From Duganella alba (GTDB lineage Bacteria > Pseudomonadota > Gammaproteobacteria > Burkholderiales > Burkholderiaceae_D), in assembly GCF_009674495.1 (NCBI RefSeq), contig NZ_WKJN01000028.1, forward strand, positions 1-64,000: 64,000 nucleotides of DNA, written 5' to 3'. Under the pieces are notes generated by a model. It ran no database searches and was not told the DNA's origin. It was given only the letters and a program-made list of their open reading frames with translations. This document shows, piece after piece, positions 52,894 through 62,295 of this stretch. The position numbers were made by a program, and so were the translations under genes. The number at the start of each line of letters is the position of its first letter. Position 1 is the first letter of the stretch.

Positions 52894-55821
52894 ATGGTTC
52901 GTTATTTTTCAGGCATCGCTTGCTGCCTGTTGTTGGCATGCGTGCTGCCGGTGCAGGCCGCCGAGCAGGCACGGCTGGCGCTGTACGACGGCGGCACGGT
53001 GGCACGGGTCGTCTACGATCCGGCGGGCGGTGCGCCGATCCGCAAGGCGGCCGAGCTGCTGGCGGGCGATCTGCAACACCTCACCGGCCGCGCGCCGGAC
53101 ATCGGCCAAGGCGTCGCGTCCGGCCACGGAACAGGCGTGATCGTCGGCCTGGCCTCGTCGCCGGTGATTGCCGAATTGCTGCGCAAGAACGGCTTGTCCG
53201 CCGCGACGATTGCCGGCAAGTGGGAAACCTACGGCCGCGCCGTGATCCCCGCTCCCTGGGATCCGGAAGCGCGCGCCATCCTCATCTTCGGCGCCGACCC
53301 GCGCGGGGCGGTGTGGGGCGTGGTCGACCTGACGCGCGAGATGGGCGTGTCGGCCTGGGAATGGTGGGCCGACGTCAAGACGCGGCCGGTGGCGCGCATC
53401 GACGTGTCGGCGGCCGCCAGTTTCTCCAGGCCGCCGTCGGTCAAGTACCGCGGCTTCTTCATCAACGCGTCCTTCTTCCGCGACTGGGCGCGGACCCATG
53501 AGCCGGAGGCTGGCGGCATCGGGCCGAAGACCTATGCGCGTGTATTCGAACTGATGTGGCGCCTGAAGGCCAACCTGATCTGGCCGGGCATGAACAGCAC
53601 CGATCCGCCGTTCAACCTCAAGCCGGAGAATTACGATGTCGCTGCCGACTATGCGGTCATCCGTGGCTCGTCGCACGTCGAAATGCTCCTGCGCGACAAC
53701 GCCGTCGAGTGGAACGAGAAAACCATGGGCGCCTACAACTGGCGCACCAACAAGGAGCGGCTGACCGACTACTGGCGCGGCGCGGTCGAGCAGTGGGGCA
53801 AGTACGACAATCTCTACACGGTCGGCATGCGCGGCGTCGACGATTTCCCGATGGAGGGCGCCGACTTCGCCGCGAAGATGGGCGACATCCTGCACGACGT
53901 GATCCAGGCGCAGCGCAAGATCCTCAGCGCCACGCTCGGCAAGCCGGCGGAGCGGATCCCGCAGGCCTTCACGCCGTACAAGGAGGTGACGGCCGCCTAC
54001 AACACGGGCCGCATCCAGTTGCCCGACGACGTCACCATCATCTGGCCCGACGATAACTACGGTTACCTGTTGCGGCTGAACGACGCCCACGAGCGCGAAC
54101 GTGCGGGCGGCTCCGGCGTCTACTACCACGCCACGTTCTGGGGCGCGCCGGGCAATTACCTGCTGCTGCCGTCCACCGATCCCAACCTGATGTGGGAAGA
54201 GATGACGCGCGCTTATCACGGCAATGCGCGCAGCGTGTGGATGCTCAACGCCGGTAACATCAAGCCGGTGGAATACCTGCTCGACTTTTATCTGGCGCTT
54301 GCCTTCGACATGGACCGTTTCGCCCAGCCGGGTTCCGCGCGCGCCTACATGGAGCAATGGGCGGTACAGAATTTCGGCGCGCAGCAGGGCGGCCAGGTCG
54401 CCGACGTGATGTGGCGCTATTACAAGCTGGCCTTCGGCCGCAATCCGGAATTCATGGCGTTCAACACCACCTTTCCGATGACGCCGGTGCAGCAGACGCG
54501 GTTTTCGCTGACCGACTTCGGCGACGAGAACGCGCGCCGCGCCGACGCCTACAAGACGCTGATGGCCGAAGCGCGGGAGCTGGAGGCGCTGTTGCCCGCC
54601 GACCGCAAGTCGGCGTTCTATGAACTGGTCGGTTACCCGGTCGCCGTCGCCGGCAATATGAATTTGCGCCAGCTGGCCATGGACAAGTCGATCGCTTACG
54701 GTATGCAGCGCCGCGCCAGCGCCAACGCCTATGCGCAAGCGTCGAGGCGCGCGCACGAAGCCATCCTGTCGAACGTGCGCCGCTATGGCGAGGAGATTGA
54801 AGGCGGCAAGTGGCGCTACATCTCCAACAGCTATCCGCAGTCGCTGACCAATTATCTGCCGCCGGCCATTCCCACCTGGTCGATACCCGACGATGCGCGG
54901 CGCTGTCCGGTGCAGGTAGAAGGCGGCGGCTTCTTCGACGACAAGGACTGGTTCTTCCCGACGCTGCCGACCTTCAGCCCCGAGCTGGGCGCGCGCAGCT
55001 ACTATTTCGACATCTTCACCAGCCAGGCGCTGGATGCCAGCTGGAGCGCGGTGCCCAGCGTGCCGTGGATTAAGCTCGACAAGACCACCGGCCGCTTCTC
55101 GCAAGCGGCGGGCTATGAACAGCGGCTGAAGGTGTCGATCGACTGGTCGCAGGCGCCGAAGCAGATGCAGGATGGCTTGATACGCGTGACGTGCAGCGTC
55201 GGCCAGCAGCCGATCGATGTCCACGTCCGTGTCGCACCGCCGATAGCGGATAAGGCGGCGTCCTTCATCGATGCGCAGGGCGTGGTGTCGATGTATGCCG
55301 CGCACGCGGACCGCCTGAGCGGCGCATGGCGTGTGCTGGACGGTGTCGGCCACACGGGCGCGGATGTGCAGGCGGCGCTGGATCTGCAGCCGGTCGACGT
55401 TGCCGATGCGGCCGCGCTGGCGAAGGCGCCGCGCCTGCTGTACCGCTTCCACACGCTGAAGCCGGAGCGCGACTACAGCTTCCCCAACTATGTGTTCGAC
55501 GAGACCGTGACACTGCGCGCGGTGGCGTTGCCGCTGTTCCCCGCCACCACCAGCGGCAGGATGCGCATCGCGGTGTCGCTGGACGGTGGCGCGCCGCAGG
55601 TGCTCGACTTCGGCCGCGAATATTACGCGGCGGCCTGGCGTCAGAGCGTGCTCGATAACGAGGTGTCGGCGGAGATCGCCAACCTGCCGTGGCAGGCCGG
55701 CAGCCACACGCTGGAAGTCTACGCGCTCGATCCGGCGGTGACGCTGGACCGGTTCGAGCTCCGCTTCACCGGCTCCAGCAAGGGCTATGGCCCGGTGCCG
55801 GAGACGCGGATCGTCAGGTAA
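52894..55821 (+). CDS. GH115 alpha-glucuronidase
   Basis: From ATG 52894 (a strong AAGGAGGAGAC in front), a 975-residue enzyme with signal peptide (MVRYFSGIACCLLLACVLPVQA). The sequence and length fit glycoside hydrolase family 115, which removes (4-O-methyl)glucuronic acid from internal xylose units of xylan: KYRGFFINA, IWPGMN, IRGSSHVEML, WPDDNYGY and a C-terminal beta domain. It is exported to the periplasm or surface. A LacI-type operator stands in front. Xylan sources include plant litter. Confidence 0.9.
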   Translation: MVRYFSGIACCLLLACVLPVQAAEQARLALYDGGTVARVVYDPAGGAPIRKAAELLAGDLQHLTGRAPDIGQGVASGHGTGVIVGLASSPVIAELLRKNGLSAATIAGKWETYGRAVIPAPWDPEARAILIFGADPRGAVWGVVDLTREMGVSAWEWWADVKTRPVARIDVSAAASFSRPPSVKYRGFFINASFFRDWARTHEPEAGGIGPKTYARVFELMWRLKANLIWPGMNSTDPPFNLKPENYDVAADYAVIRGSSHVEMLLRDNAVEWNEKTMGAYNWRTNKERLTDYWRGAVEQWGKYDNLYTVGMRGVDDFPMEGADFAAKMGDILHDVIQAQRKILSATLGKPAERIPQAFTPYKEVTAAYNTGRIQLPDDVTIIWPDDNYGYLLRLNDAHERERAGGSGVYYHATFWGAPGNYLLLPSTDPNLMWEEMTRAYHGNARSVWMLNAGNIKPVEYLLDFYLALAFDMDRFAQPGSARAYMEQWAVQNFGAQQGGQVADVMWRYYKLAFGRNPEFMAFNTTFPMTPVQQTRFSLTDFGDENARRADAYKTLMAEARELEALLPADRKSAFYELVGYPVAVAGNMNLRQLAMDKSIAYGMQRRASANAYAQASRRAHEAILSNVRRYGEEIEGGKWRYISNSYPQSLTNYLPPAIPTWSIPDDARRCPVQVEGGGFFDDKDWFFPTLPTFSPELGARSYYFDIFTSQALDASWSAVPSVPWIKLDKTTGRFSQAAGYEQRLKVSIDWSQAPKQMQDGLIRVTCSVGQQPIDVHVRVAPPIADKAASFIDAQGVVSMYAAHADRLSGAWRVLDGVGHTGADVQAALDLQPVDVADAAALAKAPRLLYRFHTLKPERDYSFPNYVFDETVTLRAVALPLFPATTSGRMRIAVSLDGGAPQVLDFGREYYAAAWRQSVLDNEVSAEIANLPWQAGSHTLEVYALDPAVTLDRFELRFTGSSKGYGPVPETRIVR

Positions 55822-55843
55822 GCGCGAACCGGTGCGTGGCGCC

Positions 55844-57769
55844 TTAGAAGCTCAGCGCCGGGAAGCCGGTCAGGTAGCCGACGGCGGCGCCGTAGCGGTC
55901 GCGGTAGTTGGCGCGGATCAGCGGATCGAGCGTGGCCTGCACCTTGCCGTGCAGCGCCGCTTCCCAGTCGCCGGCGTGCTGGAAGTTGCTCATGATGTAG
56001 GCGAAGCCGTTGATGTCGTCCACCGCGTGCAGGCCGGTCGATTCGGCGCCCGACGGCGTCGACAGGATGCGCGTCAGCGCCTTGGTGTCGACGTTGTAGG
56101 CCCACAGGAAGTTGTTGACGTGGGTGCCGCTGTCCTCACCCACGAACAGCGTGCGCAGCTTTTCCGAGAACTTGATGTTGTCCGGATTGGCCACCTTGTC
56201 CGGATTGGCCAGGTTGCCCAGCGCGTCGGCGGTTTTCAGATCTTCCGACAGCAGCGCCGGCACGGCGGCCATGTCGACCGGCACCCATTCGCTGTTGATG
56301 GCGGCGCCGCTGTCGTCCACCTGGCCGGCCTTCATGTTCAGCGCGTAGACGGCGCCGGCGCTCGGGCCCTTGATCGAGATGCCGCCCGAACCGTTGGTCA
56401 TGGCCGAGCCGATCGCGGCGATGGCCGAGTAGGCGATCTTGTCCTTGGCGTTGACGGTGGTGCCTTCCATCTTGGTGAAGCCCATGCTGCCGCCCTTGAA
56501 CGCGGCGTAGCGGTGGGTTTCCAGGTAGGCGGCGGCCTTCTCCATGCCCGGCATGATCTTGATCCAGTTGAACTTGCCGTTGAACGGGATCTTGGTGTAC
56601 GACGCGTCCGATGGATCGGCGGTCTTGACGTCCATGATGTCGGTCGCTTTCAGCTTGTCGGCCAGGGCCTTGATGTCGGCCGAGGTGGCGCTGCCCAGCT
56701 TGATCCACGACAGCGTGGCCGAGCCGCCGTTGTCGGTGGTCTTCTGGTTCCACTTGGCGACGTACAGGCTGCCGCTCGACAGGTCCCTGGCCTTGTCGGC
56801 CACGAACATGAACAGGCCGCCGTTGGTGGCGTCGTCGCCCATCAGGGTGGTGCGCTCGTCCGGCATCACCTGCACCAGTTCGTGCGAGATGCGGCCCAGG
56901 CAGTAGTGCTTCTTGCAGCTGCCGGTGCCGTCCGGATTGACGGTGATTTCCGGCAGGTGGCCGTAGTGGTACGGATTGGCCTTGGCGGCGTCGCCGTACA
57001 GGTTGAGGCTGAAGTTGGCGAACTGGGTGTTGGTGCCGATGACGGTCGCATCCGGCTCGTACTCTTCGCTCGACAGGTGGGTGTTCCATGGCGAACGGCT
57101 GGCGCCGCAGGTGATCCACAGGCCGTTGGCCGGGCTGGTGTCGACGTTGTGGTATTTCACCAGCGTCAGCGCGCCGGTGGTCTTGTCCTGGTCCAGGGTC
57201 AGGATGGCGATCGGCGACGGCAGCATGCCGTACACGGAGTCGCCCTTGACGTTGCGGGTGGTGTATTCGAACTGCACCACGGCGAACACGGCGTTGCCCT
57301 TGATGCCGGCCACGGTGGTCGAGGCCAGCTTCAGCAGCGAGGTGCCGTCCGGCGCGTCGGAGAAGAACTGGCGCGAGTTGGCGTCGGTCTTGTCGAGGAT
57401 GGGCTTGTTGTTGATGTCCCAGTAGCCGCCGGCCAGCGTGGTGCCGCCGCTGCCGTTCGGCACTTGGGCGCCGGTGATGAAGAAGGTCTGGTAAGCCAGG
57501 TTGTACGGCATGGTCTTGCCGTCCGAGTACAGCGCCTGCATGGCGGAGGCAACCGTGGTGGTGGCCATTTTCGGCGCGTCGGCCAGGCTTGGCGCGGCCA
57601 TGCCGGAGAAGCTCACCGACATCAGTTGCGGCGCCGGCGCGGCGGTGTCGCCGCCGCCGCAAGCGGCCAGCAGGGCGGCGGTGGCGCCGCCACCGGCCAG
57701 CGGCAGCAATGGCGCGCTGGACAGGAATTTGAGAAGACTGCGGCGGGACGGATCAAGTTGCTCGGTCAT
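55844..57769 (-). CDS. PhoX family phosphatase (DUF839)
   Basis: A 641-residue protein with a Tat signal (SRRSLLKFL) and lipobox LAAC near residue 37. The body matches the PhoX/DUF839 alkaline-phosphatase family: it has ASRSPWNTHLSSEEY and CLGRISHELVQVMPDERT-like blocks with acidic and Cys ligands. PhoX enzymes use iron and calcium and supply phosphate from organic esters. A Pho-box-like array lies upstream, as expected. It is convergent with the GH115 gene. Confidence 0.88.
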   Translation of the reverse strand: MTEQLDPSRRSLLKFLSSAPLLPLAGGGATAALLAACGGGDTAAPAPQLMSVSFSGMAAPSLADAPKMATTTVASAMQALYSDGKTMPYNLAYQTFFITGAQVPNGSGGTTLAGGYWDINNKPILDKTDANSRQFFSDAPDGTSLLKLASTTVAGIKGNAVFAVVQFEYTTRNVKGDSVYGMLPSPIAILTLDQDKTTGALTLVKYHNVDTSPANGLWITCGASRSPWNTHLSSEEYEPDATVIGTNTQFANFSLNLYGDAAKANPYHYGHLPEITVNPDGTGSCKKHYCLGRISHELVQVMPDERTTLMGDDATNGGLFMFVADKARDLSSGSLYVAKWNQKTTDNGGSATLSWIKLGSATSADIKALADKLKATDIMDVKTADPSDASYTKIPFNGKFNWIKIMPGMEKAAAYLETHRYAAFKGGSMGFTKMEGTTVNAKDKIAYSAIAAIGSAMTNGSGGISIKGPSAGAVYALNMKAGQVDDSGAAINSEWVPVDMAAVPALLSEDLKTADALGNLANPDKVANPDNIKFSEKLRTLFVGEDSGTHVNNFLWAYNVDTKALTRILSTPSGAESTGLHAVDDINGFAYIMSNFQHAGDWEAALHGKVQATLDPLIRANYRDRYGAAVGYLTGFPALSF

Positions 57770-57855
57770 GGTGTGCTTACCCTGTTGTAGTGTGTGGCCG
57801 GTCCATGTGCCTGGCGGGCATCATGCGAAGCGTTGGCTAGGCTTCGACGGCGGCA

Positions 57856-57910
57856 ATCTTAGCGATTTGGTATGACAGGGCTGTGACATTGCGATACAAA
57901 GCGATACAAA
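57856..57910 (-). promoter_or_regulatory. Pho box with extra tandem half-sites, phoX promoter
   Basis: On the minus strand ATGTCAC (57889-57883), a 4-base spacer and CTGTCAT (57878-57872) make a textbook 7-4-7 Pho box; the second half-site is perfect. The -10 TAAGAT (57861-57856) lies 10 bases further on. Upstream are two tandem copies of TTTGTATCGC (57910-57901, 57900-57891). Together TGT triplets recur at intervals of 10, 10 and 11 bases, one per helical turn. Confidence 0.7.
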
Positions 57911-58019
57911 ACGTCACGCAGGCGCGGCGGCCGGGGATTGGTAACAAACTTATTCAGCGCGGGCGCGCGCCGGGGAAAAGGTCTATATTGCTGGTATCAA
58001 CCATGGAAGGAGCGCCATC

Positions 58020-58511
58020 ATGCGCCTGATGACCCGAACCGTGCTGGCCGCCGTGTTGGCGCTGCTGGCCTCCCGCGCCGCGCTGGCGGAGGTGACCGTC
58101 ACCTACACCAAGCCGGAAGACTACACCGATGTGCCGCGCGGCGGCTACGACCGCGAGCGCACGCTGAAGGATTTCAGCGCCTATTTCGCCACGCTGGACA
58201 AGAAGCTGCCGCCGGGGCAGACGCTGAAGATCGAGGTGCTGGACATCGACCTGGCCGGCCGCCTGTATCCGCGCCGCGGCGGCGAGGACATCCGCATCAT
58301 GACCGGCGGCGCCGACTGGCCGCGCATGCACCTGCGCTACACGCTGGAGGAAAACGGCCAGGTGCTGCGCAGCGGCGACGACAATCTGTCGAACATGAAT
58401 TACCAGCAGAGCCGCACCACCTACTTCGACAGCGATCCGATGCGCTACGAAAAGCAGATGCTCGACGACTGGTTCAACAAGGCCATCGTGCCGAAGGTGG
58501 CGCAGCGCTAG
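58020..58511 (+). CDS. DUF3016 domain-containing exported protein
   Basis: A 163-residue protein with a signal peptide (MRLMTRTVLAAVLALLASRAALA) and the DUF3016 landmark VTVTYTKPEDYTDVPRGG. AAGGAGCGCC precedes ATG 58020. Probably periplasmic and beta-rich; function unknown. It shares a 250-base intergenic region with the PhoX gene and could respond to the same Pho box only if that is bidirectional, which is not shown. It ends one base before the thioesterase gene end. Confidence 0.85.
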   Translation: MRLMTRTVLAAVLALLASRAALAEVTVTYTKPEDYTDVPRGGYDRERTLKDFSAYFATLDKKLPPGQTLKIEVLDIDLAGRLYPRRGGEDIRIMTGGADWPRMHLRYTLEENGQVLRSGDDNLSNMNYQQSRTTYFDSDPMRYEKQMLDDWFNKAIVPKVAQR

Positions 58512-58512
58512 G

Positions 58513-58956
58513 TCAGTCGAGCCGGTTCACCTTGGGAAACTTGGCCAGGAACTCCGGCGGCATCGGGGTGACCTGGCTGGTCCGGTAGTTGAAGAACACA
58601 AAGCCGTACTTGGCCATCGCCACCAGCTTGCCGTCGCGCGGACGGCTGACGCGGAACACCATGTCGCCGCCGTACTGGTTGAAATCCATCACGCCCACCT
58701 CGAACACCAGCTGGTCGCGCGCATGCGCCTCGGCCTTGTAGGTGGTCGCCAGGTCGGTGACGATGATGCCGATGCCGTCCGGCCCGGTCTCCTGCACGCC
58801 GTGGTCGAACAGGAAGCGCGCGCGCGCTTCGGAGATCATCGAGATCATGGAATCGTTGCCCAGGTGGTTGGCGCCGTTGATGTCGGTGACGCGCACCGTC
58901 AGCTGGGTGGAAAAACAATATTGATCTTCAGGAAAATCCAGTTTTAAGCGTGCCAT
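58513..58956 (-). CDS. 4HBT hotdog-fold acyl-CoA thioesterase
   Basis: From ATG 58956 (AAGGACC in front) a 147-residue hotdog protein. The landmark DINGANHLGNDSMISMISEARARFLF corresponds to the 4-hydroxybenzoyl-CoA thioesterase type site with the catalytic acid in the following helix; the FNQYGGDMVFRVSR segment is also typical. It should hydrolyse an acyl-CoA thioester in the cytosol. A longer frame to 58983 is rejected. Confidence 0.87.
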   Translation of the reverse strand: MARLKLDFPEDQYCFSTQLTVRVTDINGANHLGNDSMISMISEARARFLFDHGVQETGPDGIGIIVTDLATTYKAEAHARDQLVFEVGVMDFNQYGGDMVFRVSRPRDGKLVAMAKYGFVFFNYRTSQVTPMPPEFLAKFPKVNRLD

Positions 58957-59094
58957 GACGGTCCTTGAAAAGGTAACAGGCATTTTAACGCAAGACGCGC
59001 ACTCCGCCTTTGGTGGCAGGCCAAGGCGCCGTGAAATGGATGCAACAATTACATTTTTATGTCACCATGCAAGCATGAATGAGTGGGGGCAAGC

Positions 59095-60927
59095 ATGGAT
59101 ACCAGCGAGTTACCAGCACAGGAAGCCGAGCAGCGCCGTCTCGCTGAACTGTCGCGCTACGCCATTACCCTGGACGAGCCCGATCCCAAGCTGGACCTGA
59201 TCACCAGCCTGGCGATCAAGTCGGTGGGCGCCGATATCGGCGGCATCAGCATCGTCTACCAGTCGCAGATCTGGCTGCCGTCGCGGGTGGGCATGGAGGC
59301 GCGCCACGTGCCGCGCTCCGGCTCGTTCTGCACCTGGGTGGTGGGCGCCGCCACCGAGTCCGATTTCTTCGAGGTGGAGGACGCCGGCGACGATGCGCGC
59401 TTCTGCCACAATCCGTTGGTGACCCACGCGCCCCATTACCGCCACTACGCCGCCGTGCCGCTGCATGGCGCGCGCGGCTATCTGCTGGGCACCTTGTGGG
59501 TGATGAGCAGGGCCGTGCGCCGCCTCGACGCCGAACAGCAGATGATGTTGCAGGGCATGGCCCGGCTGGTGGTCGATACGCTGGAGTTGCGCTATTGCGA
59601 TGAAGTGACCGGCATGTCCAACCGCCACGTGTTCCTGCACCACTTGCAGCTGGGGCTGGAGCAGACGGCGCAGCCGCACCTGGTGGTCGGCTATATCGAC
59701 CTGGCCGGCTTCCGCCAGTTCAACGATGTCTTCGGGCGCGAGCAGGGCGACCTGGTGCTGCGCGAGATCGGCCAGCGCATCGCCATCTGGGCCGGCCCGG
59801 AAAACCTGGTCGGCCACCTGGGCGGCGACCAGTTCGCGTTTGCGCTGTTCGGCGCGCGCGACCGCCAGGTCCAGCTGCTCGAAGCGCTGAAGGCGGTCAT
59901 CAGCCGGCCGCTGGGCCTGGGCCGCGGCGGCACCCAGGTGCTGCACGGCCGGGTCGGCATCGCGCACCACGCGCTGCCGTACAGCGGCTCCGCCGTGGCC
60001 CTGCTGGACGCGGCCGACACGGCGTCGTCGTCGATCGGCGGCCCGCTGCAGCGCACCGCGCTCAAGGAGTACGGCGCCGAACTGCTGACGCGCTCGCGCA
60101 TGGTGTTCGAGCTGCAGGGCGCGCTGGACGGCGAGCGCCAGTATGGCGCGCTGGTGGCGCACTACCAGCCGCAGGTCGATCACCTGCGCGGCGTGCTGAT
60201 CGGGCTGGAAGCGCTGGTCCGCTGGCAGCATCCGGCGCGCGGCATGGTGTTTCCCAACAGTTTCATCCCGCTGGCGGAAAGCACCGACAAGATCTACCAG
60301 CTCGACATGCTGGTGCTGGAGCAGGTGTGCCGCGACATGCGCGCCTGGCTGGACCAGGGCTTGCCGGTGGTGCCGGTGGCGCTGAACTTTTCGCGCCGCT
60401 CGCTGCTGCATCCGCAGGTGATCGCCGATCTGCGGCAGTTGTTGGCGCGCTACGGCATCGACGGCGGCATGCTGGAATTCGAGGTGACCGAGAGCCAGCT
60501 GCTGGCCACGGCCGACCTGGTGGGGCCGCGCGTGGCCGAGTTCCGCGCGCTGGGCGCGCGCATCGCGGTCGACGACTTCGGCACCGGCTATTCCAATCTC
60601 GACGCGATCAGCAGCTTCCCGTTCGACCGCCTGAAGGTGGACCGCCAGTTCGTGCACGGCGTCGAGGGCAGCGAGCGGGTGGCCGGCCTGTTCCACCTGA
60701 TCCAGGGCATCGCCGAACTGTTCAAGGCGGAACTGCTGTGCGAGGGGCTGGAGGACGAGGCCGACCTGCTCTGGCTGGCGCGGCGCGGCGCCAGCTGCGT
60801 GCAGGGCTGGTACTTCAGCGCGGCGCGCACGCCGGAGGCGATCGTGCGCATCCTGGGGGCGCTGCGCGAGCGCGCCACGGCGCCGCCGCTGACCACGGCG
60901 CAGCTGCGCGCGCTGCTGCAATCCTGA
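59095..60927 (+). CDS. GAF-GGDEF-EAL protein (phosphodiesterase likely)
   Basis: From ATG 59095 (GGGGGC before it), a 610-residue protein. A GAF domain (about 20-160) precedes a GGDEF domain whose active site reads GGDQF (243-247), a substitution that usually abolishes cyclase activity. The EAL domain is intact: E372-A-L, NFSRRS, EVTES, DDFGTG, LKVDRQF, CEGLED and CVQGWYF, so it should be an active c-di-GMP phosphodiesterase. A GTG at 59083 is the alternative start. Confidence 0.9.
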   Translation: MDTSELPAQEAEQRRLAELSRYAITLDEPDPKLDLITSLAIKSVGADIGGISIVYQSQIWLPSRVGMEARHVPRSGSFCTWVVGAATESDFFEVEDAGDDARFCHNPLVTHAPHYRHYAAVPLHGARGYLLGTLWVMSRAVRRLDAEQQMMLQGMARLVVDTLELRYCDEVTGMSNRHVFLHHLQLGLEQTAQPHLVVGYIDLAGFRQFNDVFGREQGDLVLREIGQRIAIWAGPENLVGHLGGDQFAFALFGARDRQVQLLEALKAVISRPLGLGRGGTQVLHGRVGIAHHALPYSGSAVALLDAADTASSSIGGPLQRTALKEYGAELLTRSRMVFELQGALDGERQYGALVAHYQPQVDHLRGVLIGLEALVRWQHPARGMVFPNSFIPLAESTDKIYQLDMLVLEQVCRDMRAWLDQGLPVVPVALNFSRRSLLHPQVIADLRQLLARYGIDGGMLEFEVTESQLLATADLVGPRVAEFRALGARIAVDDFGTGYSNLDAISSFPFDRLKVDRQFVHGVEGSERVAGLFHLIQGIAELFKAELLCEGLEDEADLLWLARRGASCVQGWYFSAARTPEAIVRILGALRERATAPPLTTAQLRALLQS

Positions 60928-61025
60928 TGTTATTTTTCTAATTTTGTCCACAATACCCTTTTCGAGGTACGAAAGCGGCGGCCATCCTGTGTAGCATCAG
61001 GCGATCTACTGTGAAAGGACGCGCC

Positions 61026-61529
61026 ATGATCTACGGTCTCACCTACCTGGGTGTCATCCACACCCTGATCAGCCTGGTGGCGGTGGTTGCCGCGCTGATC
61101 GCCTTCGTGCGCGACAAGCGCATCGTGCCCGAGAGTACGCTGGGCAAAACCTATGTCTGGGCCACGCTGCTGACCTGCCTGACCGGCTTCGGCATCTTTC
61201 AGCATGGCGGCTTCGGCAAGCCGCATGTGCTGGGGATCGTCACCCTGGTGGTGCTGGGCCTGGCGTGGCTGGCCGACCAGCGCAGGTTCGGCGCCCGCTC
61301 GCTGGCGGTGTCGACGGTCTGCTACTCGCTGACGTTTTTCTTCCACATGATTCCGGCGGTGACCGAATCGACCACCCGCCTGCCTTACGGCGCGCCGCTG
61401 CTGCCGAACGCCGACGCGCCGGAACTGCAGACCATCACCGGGGCGATGTTCCTGCTGTTCCTGGTCGGCGTGGTGTTGCAGCTGCGGCGGCTGAAGCAGC
61501 GTGGCGCGCCGGGCGGCCTGCCGGCTTAA
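61026..61529 (+). CDS. Four-helix membrane protein, unknown function
   Basis: From ATG 61026 (AAAGGA upstream), a 167-residue inner-membrane protein with four hydrophobic segments (about 5-28, 40-62, 66-85 and 130-150). A conserved-looking block with HMIPAVTESTTRLP lies between segments 3 and 4. No family recognised. Its stop overlaps the convergent dienelactone-hydrolase stop by 4 bases (TTAA). Confidence 0.7.
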   Translation: MIYGLTYLGVIHTLISLVAVVAALIAFVRDKRIVPESTLGKTYVWATLLTCLTGFGIFQHGGFGKPHVLGIVTLVVLGLAWLADQRRFGARSLAVSTVCYSLTFFFHMIPAVTESTTRLPYGAPLLPNADAPELQTITGAMFLLFLVGVVLQLRRLKQRGAPGGLPA

Positions 61530-62227
61530 AGCAGTTCGCCGAGGAACAGCAGCGAGTTGCCGTGCGCCTGCGCGGCGGCGCGCTGGTGGTAGGAGCCGCG
61601 GTGGTTGCAGTTGAAGCCGTGCTCGGCGCCTTCGTAGACGTGGATCTCGACCTGCTCGTTGCTGTCGAAGGCTTCGGCGATGCTTTTCACGGCGTCCTGC
61701 GGAATGTGGCTGTCGGCGCCGCCGAAGTGCATCAGCAGCGGCACCGTGATTTCCGGCGCGCGGTTGAGCGCGTTCTGGATGCCGCCGCCGTAGTAGGCCA
61801 CGGCCGCATCCACCAGGCCGTTGGCGGCGGTGTGGTACGACAGGCGGCCGCCGAGGCAGTAGCCGACGCTGGCGACCTTCGCGTTGCCGACGGCGTCCAG
61901 GCCGCGCAGCACCTTGATGGTGGCGCCGATGTCCTGTTGCGAGGTGGCGAAGTCGGTGGCCTGCATCAGTTCGACGGCGCGCTGCCAGTCGGCGTCCTCA
62001 TAGCCCAGTTCGATGCGGGCGCCGTGACGCCAGAACAGGTCCGGCGCGATGACCACGTAGCCGTCGGCCGCGTACTGGTCGGCGACGTTGCGGATGTGTT
62101 GGTTGACGCCGAAGATTTCCTGCAGCAGCACGATGCCGGGGCCCTTGCCGCCACGCGGCAGCGACAGGTAGGCGCCGAAGGTGCCGTCGGTGGTGTCAAT
62201 GTCGATCCACTGGGAGTTGGTTTCCAT
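61526..62227 (-). CDS. Dienelactone hydrolase family protein
   Basis: A 233-residue hydrolase with a Cys nucleophile in GYCLGG (near residue 124), Asp in GGADSHIP and His in EHGFN. This Cys-Asp-His triad is the dienelactone-hydrolase signature; the family opens lactone rings in chloroaromatic breakdown, though many members have other substrates. The LLQEIFGVNQHIRNVAD block is also typical. Cytosolic. Confidence 0.92.
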   Translation of the reverse strand: METNSQWIDIDTTDGTFGAYLSLPRGGKGPGIVLLQEIFGVNQHIRNVADQYAADGYVVIAPDLFWRHGARIELGYEDADWQRAVELMQATDFATSQQDIGATIKVLRGLDAVGNAKVASVGYCLGGRLSYHTAANGLVDAAVAYYGGGIQNALNRAPEITVPLLMHFGGADSHIPQDAVKSIAEAFDSNEQVEIHVYEGAEHGFNCNHRGSYHQRAAAQAHGNSLLFLGELL

Positions 62228-62295
62228 GATGTCCTTATGCGGTGGTTCAGAAAAACGGCCATCCTACCCCGTTTTGCGGCGCCGTGCAGCGCCGC

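Noticed and set aside
52909..55707. 932-codon minus-strand open frame across the GH115 gene
   Set aside because: Shadow of a conserved glycoside hydrolase; unlikely composition.
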